From CAYJIX01 sp964370375 (lineage in GTDB: Bacteria; Desulfobacterota; Desulfovibrionia; Desulfovibrionales; Desulfovibrionaceae): 48,508 nt of DNA. This document shows positions 41,850 through 48,508 of the stretch, one piece after another; within the stretch, counting starts at the first letter, position 1; every line of letters starts with the position of its first letter. The stretch lies in assembly GCA_964370375.1 (NCBI GenBank), contig CAYJIX010000010.1:1-48508 (forward strand), written 5' to 3'. Position numbers and translations under genes: made by a program. The notes under the pieces were generated by a model. It worked only from the letters and a program-made list of their open reading frames with translations, was not told the origin of the DNA and searched no databases.

Positions 41850-43577
41850 ATGCCTTTTGATTGGAAACTGGCTTTTAGCAACGGTGAATTCGCTTGGCAA
41901 GATGAATTTTCACTTGAGCAAGGCCATATCATTTCCGATTTACATACGTTCAAACGCTTTCTTGACGCAGTGCATGTCAAGCATTGCCTGCTCAAGCCCT
42001 ATTGCGAGGAAGAACGCTATCCCCTTGTGGATTCGCGCGACCTTGTGCCCTCTTTTGAAGCAGAACTTTGGGAATACAAAAACCTTCCCGGCTTTTCCAT
42101 GGTAGCTTTTGCACGGCAATTGGAAAGCTTTAGCGAAATATTTCAATACGATTTACTTTATCCTGTCATGGACGCTGTCAGCGATGCACAAGGCGCGTAC
42201 TGCCCCCTTGAACCGCAAGTATTTGCCGCCAACACTCAAACTCTTTCCATGCGCCTGCCCGAAAAAATTCAAGAAAGCTTCCGTGAAGCCTTTAAAAAAC
42301 GCGATGTCACGGCCCTTGATTTTTTACCGGAGCTTATGCCGTATTTGTTAAATTTAGACCGTGCCCATGTGTTTTCAAAGGATAGGTTCGGGAATTTTCA
42401 TCTAGGGGGTGTTTTTGCTTCCTTTCCTTCAGATATTGACGGCGAGCTTAAACGATTTGGCCTGCGTTCGGGTAAGTTCCGCCTTGGCGATAACGAGCTG
42501 TATGAACGCAACAGGCTCTTTATTTACCAATTTTTGATGGAGCTTTACGGTTTTCCTGTATCCTCTGAGCGGCGCACCTCAGCCGCCCTTTTTGCACGGC
42601 GTCTGCACAAGCTTGGTGAGCATTTTATCATCAAAGTATTAGGTCAATCTGACCGGACCATCACCACAATTTGGAATGACGGCACCCACAGAAATTATCC
42701 ACAAGTGGAAAAAATCGCTTTAACATGCGTTGACCCTGAACGCACAGATCTTATCAACACCCTTGATAAAAAAGGCTTTTTTATTGATCGCAAACGGCTT
42801 GTGGTGCTGATACGTGTCACGTACAAGCAGCATAAATTCAATGCGGACAACGTCCGCCAAGACCGTGCCCTATCAACAGCCACACAAGAAATCATCCATC
42901 CTCTGACAGGGGAACTTTTTGGCAATGTCAATATTGTAAAAGACACCACAACCATGCTTTTACGCCTTTCAGACATTACAAAAGGTGAATACATCGGACG
43001 TGTTGTCTATAAACGAACAGAAATTGTCGAAAACACCGACACTCACGAAAAACGTCTTAAAATGCTGTTTGCGTGGCTTTCTAAAAACCAACGGCGGATC
43101 ATCAGCTATAGCGACGAATTTTTTTATGGCATCACTAAGGCCCTTGACCTTTACCTTAAAAATCCTGAGCATGAGCAAGCCTTTACCCAGCTTAACGAAT
43201 TGTATCAAGAGGTCATGTCTACATACGCCTATATTCGTCAAGCGCGCCAAGTGGGGGCGCTTGAGGATATTATTGCTCGCCAATACAAAGGCGAAAAATT
43301 AAGCTACAGCCGTATGCTACAGGAAGCTGTAGCCTTATTGCACGACATGAGCTTTACACTTGGAACCTATTTTGCGCCGCTCATCGACCATGTGCTGCAC
43401 ATCACCAATTCGCTTATCCATAATAGGTACCTAGTGCGTACGTATATTGAATGTCAGGACGATAAGCTTACACCAGCAGGCGTCGAAATACGCAAAAACT
43501 ACGGTAAAATTATTGGACTGTACGATAAATTTACAGCCTTTAAAAAATCTCGGAAAGAAACGTCCCAAAAGCCATGA
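41850..43577 (+). CDS. Conserved-looking protein of unknown function, 575 residues
   Basis: I do not recognise a family. The product is soluble, without signal peptide or membrane segment, and has mixed helix-strand character with many charged and aromatic residues. A central part (about 285-370) is strand-like (TIWNDGTHRNYPQVEKIALTCV, HPLTGELFGNVNIVKDTTTM). The last ~200 residues are helical, with LYQEVMSTYAYIRQARQVGAL. GAGGAA lies before the ATG. Codon use looks like the neighbours. Its stop overlaps the rsmE start by four bases, so both are translated together, which suggests a constant link to rsmE; a ribosome-related role would be a guess. Confidence 0.75.
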   Translation: MPFDWKLAFSNGEFAWQDEFSLEQGHIISDLHTFKRFLDAVHVKHCLLKPYCEEERYPLVDSRDLVPSFEAELWEYKNLPGFSMVAFARQLESFSEIFQYDLLYPVMDAVSDAQGAYCPLEPQVFAANTQTLSMRLPEKIQESFREAFKKRDVTALDFLPELMPYLLNLDRAHVFSKDRFGNFHLGGVFASFPSDIDGELKRFGLRSGKFRLGDNELYERNRLFIYQFLMELYGFPVSSERRTSAALFARRLHKLGEHFIIKVLGQSDRTITTIWNDGTHRNYPQVEKIALTCVDPERTDLINTLDKKGFFIDRKRLVVLIRVTYKQHKFNADNVRQDRALSTATQEIIHPLTGELFGNVNIVKDTTTMLLRLSDITKGEYIGRVVYKRTEIVENTDTHEKRLKMLFAWLSKNQRRIISYSDEFFYGITKALDLYLKNPEHEQAFTQLNELYQEVMSTYAYIRQARQVGALEDIIARQYKGEKLSYSRMLQEAVALLHDMSFTLGTYFAPLIDHVLHITNSLIHNRYLVRTYIECQDDKLTPAGVEIRKNYGKIIGLYDKFTAFKKSRKETSQKP

Positions 43578-44377
43578 AACACGCGGAACCGTCAAACACC
43601 TTAGAACAGCCAAGCACCCGAAACGACCTTAATTGGTCTGATACGCGCACCTTTTATTTGCCGCCTGAAAAGTGGAACGAGCCTTACACCTTAGAAGGCG
43701 CAGAGGCTCAACACCTTACGCGAGTTTTGCGCATCAAGGTTGGGCAGGACATCCGCCTGTTAGATGGAGAAGGCCGTGAAGGTGCCTTTAAGGTATTGGC
43801 CCATCACAAACAACATAGCGAGCTTGAGTGTTTAGATATTTGGCAGCATCCAAAGCCTGCACACCAGCTCATTTTAGCCACGGGCTGGACCAAGGCTGCA
43901 CGGCGCGGTTGGATTTTTGAAAAAGCTGTGGAACTTGGCGCAGCAGGCGTATGGATGTGGCAGGCTCAACGCAGCCAGTTTCCTGTACCGCCAACGCCGC
44001 CATCCACCTGGCAGGCCCAGCTTGTGGCAGGTGCCAAGCAATGCCGAAACCCGTGGCTACCAAGTCTAAAAACATTTCCGAACGGGCTGACATCGCTCCT
44101 TACGGCCTGTCAAGAGCTAGCCCCTGTCGAGCGTCATTTGCTTGTAGAGAGCGACCACCCCTCAAGCCATTACCTAGATCCTGAGCGCCTTGCTGTTCCA
44201 GGTGTTACGGTATGCGTTATCGGCCCTGAAGGTGGACTTAGCAAAAGCGAAGTCGTAGCCTTTATGGAGGCTGATTTTTTGCCCATAACCTTGGGCAAGC
44301 GTGTTTTACGTTGGGAAACAGCAGCCCTTTTTTGCTTGAATTTGCATTGGTGGCAGGCGTGCAGAACTTTGCCCTAA
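43574..44377 (+). CDS. rsmE: 16S rRNA (uracil-1498-N3)-methyltransferase RsmE
   Basis: RsmE methylates U1498 of 16S rRNA in the assembled 30S subunit. The 267-residue protein has the N-terminal PUA-like domain (HLTRVLRIKVGQDIRLLDGEG) and the SPOUT knot: ATGWTKAARRGWIFEKAVELGAAGV near 100, CVIGPEGGLSKSEV near 215 and the end LGKRVLRWETAALFCL. All are family hallmarks. The N-terminal ~20 residues are an extension before the usual start, possibly from the overlap with the upstream gene. Confidence 0.94.
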   Translation: MKHAEPSNTLEQPSTRNDLNWSDTRTFYLPPEKWNEPYTLEGAEAQHLTRVLRIKVGQDIRLLDGEGREGAFKVLAHHKQHSELECLDIWQHPKPAHQLILATGWTKAARRGWIFEKAVELGAAGVWMWQAQRSQFPVPPTPPSTWQAQLVAGAKQCRNPWLPSLKTFPNGLTSLLTACQELAPVERHLLVESDHPSSHYLDPERLAVPGVTVCVIGPEGGLSKSEVVAFMEADFLPITLGKRVLRWETAALFCLNLHWWQACRTLP

Positions 44378-44413
44378 CGGGCTGTTCAACGGCTGTTACG
44401 GGCAATGCGTAGC

Positions 44414-45154
44414 TTATTGGGCAAGGGTTTCTTGACTTGGCCCGTCTGGTGGCACTGCCGTTGTTGTCGGGGGCGGCACAACCACCTGTTGCCCGGGGTC
44501 AAGTTCGATAAGATACGGATTTTCCATGGCATTTTCTGGATGCATGACAATGGCAGTTTGCCCCTGCCTTGCATCATACACGGCCATGACTTGGGGAATC
44601 ATAGGGTTTGCGTCTAGGCTATCGATAAGCAAATAATAATCGCGAAAAACGCTTTTGTCTGCTTGAAGAACACGACAAAGCACAATGGATTTAAGATCCT
44701 CACTATGATTCCAATGCACCCGCGCAAGAAGGCGAATCATAACAGTTTCTTCCCCGTGTTGCATGGTAAAGCCATAAGGCTCAATGCTAAGGGCGTGCCC
44801 CTCTTTATAAGAGGCTTTAAACGTGGGAGGAATAAGCGTTGGATCGACCTGAAAACGAAAGGCAGGGGAAAGCCGTTCAAAAAGTAGCTGTCCTGTATCG
44901 CCTGAAAGGAAAAAAAGCGTATTTGCCGTGTACCCTTTTTGTTCGTCAATGACGGCATGGGCCTCTAATAAGCTTGGTATTCGCAAAGCCATGCGTTGAA
45001 ATTCCGATTCATGCACCACGTCAATAGTTTTGGCACATCCCCCACAAAGGAGTATACACACACTAAGCGTAAAAGCACGCCATGCCTTTGGTAATTTTGC
45101 GCAAGCCATCTTGTGGCAAAAATACGCAAAAAACCCACAAGAACGATGCGGCAT
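44414..45154 (-). CDS. Putative lipoprotein of unknown function
   Basis: The 246-residue product has an N-terminal basic and hydrophobic stretch ending in LLCGGC at about residues 35-40, which could be a lipobox with Cys40 as the lipid-modified residue. The mature part is strand-rich and ends in a Pro/Thr-rich tail (VVPPPTTTAVPPDGPSQ). No domain is recognised. The start at 45154 has GGAG seven bases upstream; an internal Met (residue 16) would give a more usual signal length but lacks a site. It is convergent with rsmE. Confidence 0.7.
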   Translation of the reverse strand: MPHRSCGFFAYFCHKMACAKLPKAWRAFTLSVCILLCGGCAKTIDVVHESEFQRMALRIPSLLEAHAVIDEQKGYTANTLFFLSGDTGQLLFERLSPAFRFQVDPTLIPPTFKASYKEGHALSIEPYGFTMQHGEETVMIRLLARVHWNHSEDLKSIVLCRVLQADKSVFRDYYLLIDSLDANPMIPQVMAVYDARQGQTAIVMHPENAMENPYLIELDPGQQVVVPPPTTTAVPPDGPSQETLAQ

Positions 45155-45271
45155 GGATGAACTCCAAAAAAGATTAGGTTTTTATTAATAAAACAGTGCT
45201 TATACAAAAAACTTTGCATAAACACTGTAAAATATAGCTACGCCTTGCTTTATGCATGGTAGCATAATAGC

Positions 45272-45357
45272 TGGTGGCCGAGGCGGGACTTGAACCCGCA
45301 CACCCTTACGAGCGGGAGATTTTAAGTCTCCTGTGTCTGCCATTCCACCACTCGGCC
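45272..45357 (-). tRNA. tRNA-Leu (anticodon UAA)
   Basis: The reverse strand reads GGCCGAGTGGTGGAATGG, a long variable arm (CCGCTCGTAAGGGTG), T arm GGGTTCAAGTCCC and acceptor CTCGGCC followed by ACCA. The anticodon stem GGAGA/TCTCC encloses CTTAAAA, giving UAA. The length of 86 bases and the long arm are typical for Leu. Confidence 0.96.
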
Positions 45358-45535
45358 CGAGTATGGACCCTTTGTATAGCTATTTTCATGACCAAGGTCA
45401 AACAGAAATTTTTCCTTGTAATTGTAGCATATTATAGATACACTCTCATAACTACAATCTAAAAACACCCGTTGGAGCATGCAGCATGTTGCGAAGAGGT
45501 ACACTTTTTTTCCCTCTTGGACCTAGGAGGCCATA

Positions 45536-46564
45536 ATGGTACGGTTGCTTGCGTATTATTTACCACAATACCACCCCATTGCAGAAAATGACGCCTGGTG
45601 GGGGAAAGGTTTTACCGAATGGGACAATGTGCAAAGCGCTCTACCCCTGTTTGAAGGCCATGAACAGCCTCAAATACCTCATGAAAGCATCGGCTATTAC
45701 GATTTGCGTGACGCCGCTTTTTTGGAGCGACAGCACCGTATGGCACGGCGTTATGGCTTGAACGGTTTTTGTTATTACTTTTATTTTTTTAATGGCAAAA
45801 CCTTGCTTGAAACGCCGTTGCAAATGATCCGCTCCATGCCGCAGATTGATACAGAATATTGCCTGTGTTGGGCAAACAGCCCTTGGACGAGGGCTTGGTA
45901 TGGCCAAAACAAAGAAATCTTACTCTGTAATGATTACAGTGCCGAACAGGCCTTACAATTTATTGAATGTGTCGGGCGTTATTTTTCAGATCCGCGTTAT
46001 ATTTGTGTGGACAACAAGCCCATGCTCTTGGTCTATGACGTAGAAGACATTACAAACATTGAAAGAACCGTTGACATCTGGCAAACGTGGGCCAAACAGA
46101 ACGGCTATGACGGCGTGTATTTGGTGAATGTTGAGGCCATGCTGCTTGGCGTTGCCCCTGAACAATATGGATTTGACGCAGCCGTTGAATTTGCCCCTGA
46201 CTGGACACAAACCTGCCTTTTGCCAAAACGTGGCAATTCGCACCGCCTTTTTGACTACAAAGGCACGGTGTTGAACATGCTGCAAAAACCAACGCCAAAC
46301 TATATCCGCTTTCCCGGTGCGTTCCCCGGTTGGGACAATACCCCACGCTACAAAGGCAAGTCCATCGCCTTTGTGAACAATTCACCTGGGGCCTTTGCCT
46401 TTATGCTGGAACACGCCATGAAGCGCGCGGCATCCTTACCTGAAGGGCGTCAATTTGTCTTCATCAATGCGTGGAATGAATGGGGTGAAGGCTGCCACCT
46501 TGAACCTGATAGCGTGCATGGCTTTAGCTATCTACAAGTGATAAAATCGCTTACATCAGGATAG
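45536..46564 (+). CDS. WbsX-type glycosyl-processing protein (GH99-like domain)
   Basis: WbsX proteins occur in O-antigen and cell-wall polysaccharide loci and carry a TIM-barrel related to GH99 enzymes. The 342-residue protein starts with AYYLPQYHPIAENDAWWGKGF and continues with FTEWDNV, the signature of this family, then YGLNGFCYYFYFFNGK, CWANSPWTRAWYG and FINAWNEWGEGCHLEPD near the end. TAGGAGG lies before the ATG. It stands alone here, outside any polysaccharide cluster, so the target glycan is unknown. Confidence 0.88.
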   Translation: MVRLLAYYLPQYHPIAENDAWWGKGFTEWDNVQSALPLFEGHEQPQIPHESIGYYDLRDAAFLERQHRMARRYGLNGFCYYFYFFNGKTLLETPLQMIRSMPQIDTEYCLCWANSPWTRAWYGQNKEILLCNDYSAEQALQFIECVGRYFSDPRYICVDNKPMLLVYDVEDITNIERTVDIWQTWAKQNGYDGVYLVNVEAMLLGVAPEQYGFDAAVEFAPDWTQTCLLPKRGNSHRLFDYKGTVLNMLQKPTPNYIRFPGAFPGWDNTPRYKGKSIAFVNNSPGAFAFMLEHAMKRAASLPEGRQFVFINAWNEWGEGCHLEPDSVHGFSYLQVIKSLTSG

Positions 46565-46637
46565 GACTTTTTCGCACTTGCTATTGTAGTCTTTCCTGTT
46601 ATGCTGGCAAAAACAGTATAACAGTTGAGCATGCACC

Positions 46638-47432
46638 ATGAATACACGTATAACGCGAGCCATATCTGAGCATATCCACAATTACCATGCGGAAAAAGGC
46701 ACAAAATGGCGTGAACCCATCGTGGGTTTTGCTGATGCCAAAGACCCTCTTTTTACAAAACTCAAAACAGTTATCAGCTCTACACACGCCATGCCTGAAG
46801 ATATAGTGCAAGGCGCAAAGTCTGTTATCGTGTTCTTTATTCCCTTTGATGAGGCCATCATCAACAGCAATATTGAAGAAATTCAAAGCTCAATTGAATG
46901 GGACATGGCAAAAATTGAAACAAACATGCTTATTCAAAGCATTCATACAATGTTGCACGACCTTATACAAAGCAATGGTTACGAATCATCTATCGTACAT
47001 AATGCAACAGATTATGACGAAGAATTATTGCAAAGCGATTGGTCACACCGACATGTGGCATATATAGCAGGGGTTGGCACCTTTGGGATTCATAATCTAT
47101 TGATTACCGAGCAAGGGTGCTGCGGAAGGATAGGCAGCCTTATCACAACAATGCCACTTGAAGCTACACAAACTTTGCAACATGAAAATTGCTTGTTCAA
47201 ATACAATGGCAGCTGTGCCATGTGCGCTGAAAAATGTGTTGCTAAAGCAATTTCAACAGACAATGGCTACCCATATGTAAACAAAAAACGTTGCAATGAG
47301 CAAATTTATGATGGCTTAGTTCCGCAATATGAAAACGGCATAGGGGATACCTGCGGAAAATGCATGTCCGGCGTGCCCTGCTCCTTACAAAATCCCTGTT
47401 CACGTTTGCAGAAAAAGGCAAGCATAGGTTAA
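46638..47432 (+). CDS. QueG-like iron-sulfur protein (epoxyqueuosine reductase related)
   Basis: The 264-residue protein resembles the second half of COG1600 proteins: AGVGTFGIHNLLITEQGCCGRIGSLITT matches the cobalamin-binding region of QueG, and the C-terminus has two Cys clusters (CLFKYNGSCAMCAEKCVAKAI and CGKCMSGVPCS) for iron-sulfur binding. QueG is usually about 350 residues with two full 4Fe-4S motifs; here the spacing is different and the HEAT-like tail is absent. Such short relatives are common in anaerobes and may be redox proteins with another substrate. The ribosome site is weak. It is 62 bases after the WbsX-type gene. Confidence 0.75.
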   Translation: MNTRITRAISEHIHNYHAEKGTKWREPIVGFADAKDPLFTKLKTVISSTHAMPEDIVQGAKSVIVFFIPFDEAIINSNIEEIQSSIEWDMAKIETNMLIQSIHTMLHDLIQSNGYESSIVHNATDYDEELLQSDWSHRHVAYIAGVGTFGIHNLLITEQGCCGRIGSLITTMPLEATQTLQHENCLFKYNGSCAMCAEKCVAKAISTDNGYPYVNKKRCNEQIYDGLVPQYENGIGDTCGKCMSGVPCSLQNPCSRLQKKASIG

Positions 47433-47557
47433 AAACAGACTCAAGGCTCCATCGCACTAGAAACACTTGAACATTAAGCAAGAGCTCGCACCGTTTTTTT
47501 ATGAAAGCTCTGCACAAGTATTTTTAACATTACTAGAAAGCAAGCAAAAACACACGA

Positions 47558-47599
47558 TGTGACACAAATCACCGAATATGGCACTTTTTTCTTATAGAT
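47558..47599 (+). promoter_or_regulatory. CRP/FNR-type operator and promoter of the HPP gene
   Basis: TGTGACACAAATCACC (47558-47573) contains GTGA-N6-TCAC. TATAGA (47594-47599) follows as a likely -10, placing the operator centre near -41, the class II activator position. Confidence 0.7.
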
Positions 47600-47626
47600 T
47601 CCGTGCATCTTATTCGGAGATTTTTT

Positions 47627-48136
47627 ATGCATAAACAAAAAGCTTCCTTGAATGTAGCGTGCAAGACATGGTGTGGCAGTTGTGTAGCCATGCTGTTTTT
47701 ATTTATTTTAGAAGAAGTTCTTCAAAGTGTTGGAGTGTATTCTCCATTGCTTATAGGGTCTTTTGGTGCTTCTGCCGTGCTTCTTTTTGCGGCACCACAA
47801 AGCCCTTTTTCGCATTGGCGCAATGTTATCTTCGGGCACAGCATTTCGGCTTTTATAGGCGTAAGTATTTACCTTATTTTTGGTAAATACCCTATAATTG
47901 CCGCAAGTTTTGCCGTATCTACAGCCATAGCGTGTATGTATATAAGCGCAACCTTGCACCCTCCTGGAGGAGCCACGGCTTTTATTGCTGTCATGGGTGG
48001 AGGGAGCATTCATGATTTAGGTTACTTATATGTCCTCATGCCGTGTTTTGTAGGCGCGCTCTTACTCTGCCTTTTAGAAAGGCTGACCCAATCTTATCTG
48101 CCAAGTGTATTTTTACGCAAAAAGATTTCGGTGTAA
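47627..48136 (+). CDS. HPP family membrane protein
   Basis: HPP proteins are four-helix membrane proteins; plant and algal relatives have been linked to nitrite transport into chloroplasts (from memory). The 169-residue product has four hydrophobic segments and the family motif LHPPGGATAFIAVMGG near residue 110. SPLLIGSFGASAVLLFAAP near 40 is also typical. CGGAG lies upstream of ATG 47627; the frame extends to 47603 without a site. A GTGA-N6-TCAC operator lies before it, and the same motif precedes hcp just downstream, which suggests shared regulation by a CRP/FNR-type factor. Confidence 0.9.
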   Translation: MHKQKASLNVACKTWCGSCVAMLFLFILEEVLQSVGVYSPLLIGSFGASAVLLFAAPQSPFSHWRNVIFGHSISAFIGVSIYLIFGKYPIIAASFAVSTAIACMYISATLHPPGGATAFIAVMGGGSIHDLGYLYVLMPCFVGALLLCLLERLTQSYLPSVFLRKKISV

Positions 48137-48265
48137 GCATGTGGAAAACATAGTACACCATATATCACCATCCATACTATACGGTAATTTGCATTAGTAT
48201 AACCCATATGCAAGCAAAATACTGTGACTAGCATTACAAAAAATCACAAAAATAATGTCTTAGAC

Positions 48266-48306
48266 GTGATGCACGTCACCAACTTTATGTTTTTTTCGTG
48301 TACACT
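48266..48306 (+). promoter_or_regulatory. CRP/FNR-type operator and promoter of hcp
   Basis: GTGATGCACGTCAC (48266-48279) is a palindromic GTGA-N6-TCAC site. TACACT (48301-48306) is a likely -10; the operator centre falls near -41.5. From memory, HcpR of Desulfovibrio uses this kind of site. Confidence 0.75.
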
Positions 48307-48375
48307 ATTTTAATGGAAAGAAACTCCATTTGTTCTTAAACTGTGGTAACGTAATAATAAACAAGGAGCCTTATA

Positions 48376-48508
48376 ATGTACTGTAATCAATGTGAACAAA
48401 GAGCGAAAGAAATCGCTTGTGAAAGAGTGGGCGTGTGCGGAAAAACGGCTAGCACCGCTAAAATCCAAGACGAATTGGTCTATGCTTTACGTCTTTTGGC
48501 GCAAACAA
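48376..48508 (+). CDS. hcp: Hydroxylamine reductase / hybrid cluster protein Hcp, N-terminal part
   Basis: Hcp is a cytoplasmic iron-sulfur enzyme that reduces NO or hydroxylamine and protects against nitrosative stress. Only 44 codons are in the window: MYCNQCEQRAKEIACERVGVC and on. Four Cys (C3, C6, C15, C21) are spaced as in the N-terminal Fe-S cluster motif of Hcp, and the following GKTASTAKIQDELVYALR agrees with the family. AAGGAG lies nine bases before the ATG. The operator at 48266 supports control by an HcpR-like regulator. Confidence 0.93.
   Translation, partial: MYCNQCEQRAKEIACERVGVCGKTASTAKIQDELVYALRLLAQT

Overview
The window looks like a stretch of draft chromosome from a flagellated, strictly anaerobic member of the Desulfovibrionaceae or a close relative. 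This is inferred from gene content: a CbiK-type cobaltochelatase, a CcmE of the CxxxY type in a ccm operon, a selenocysteine-containing SelD, hybrid cluster protein, and single-copy flagellar genes. Two runs of exactly 100 N (5653-5752 and 30658-30757) mark scaffold gaps of unknown length. No species can be named from the sequence alone.

Layout. 1-9.5 kb: a translation factor (ettA, cut by the window start), the stator pair motA-motB, a phenylacetate-CoA ligase, a MITE-like repeat array, a DUF456 membrane protein, and fliD-fliS read leftward from a clear sigma-28 promoter. 9.7-21.7 kb: housekeeping genes (uup, cbiK, an MFS exporter, a large TPR protein with a zinc knuckle, a MoaE-like gene, the selenoprotein gene selD, uspA, mutL). 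22-29.7 kb: a metabolic locus with a sigma-54 activator, a matching -24/-12 promoter, formimidoyl-THF cyclodeaminase, glutamate formimidoyltransferase, a Dcu-type carrier, an atypical ureohydrolase and a sodium:solute symporter. 29.9-32.8 kb: an AT-rich accessory patch ending at tRNA-Pro(CGG), with a broken surface-protein fragment, small membrane genes and a toxin-antitoxin-nuclease trio. 33.2-38.6 kb: cytochrome c maturation operon ccmEFABCD plus a TPR gene. 39-46.6 kb: a Lar-like zinc ribbon, lysC, tsaE, an unknown 575-residue protein, rsmE, a lipoprotein, tRNA-Leu(UAA) and a WbsX-type protein. 46.6-48.5 kb: a QueG-like protein, an HPP membrane protein and the start of hcp; the last two share a GTGA-N6-TCAC operator.

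How genes work together. The formimidoyl locus would move a formimino group from glutamate to tetrahydrofolate and release ammonia, under sigma-54 control, with transporters supplying or exchanging substrates. The ccm genes build c-type cytochromes, and cbiK feeds tetrapyrrole metal insertion. The shared operator ties the HPP membrane protein to hcp, which suggests a nitrosative-stress or nitrite link.

The strongest items for follow-up are the UGA codon and SECIS hairpin in selD, the paired operators at hcp and HPP, the sigma-54 formimidoyl/amidino locus, the CCHC zinc knuckle in a bacterial TPR membrane protein, and the toxin-antitoxin-nuclease trio with a non-standard toxin start. I found no single large system that I can firmly call new.
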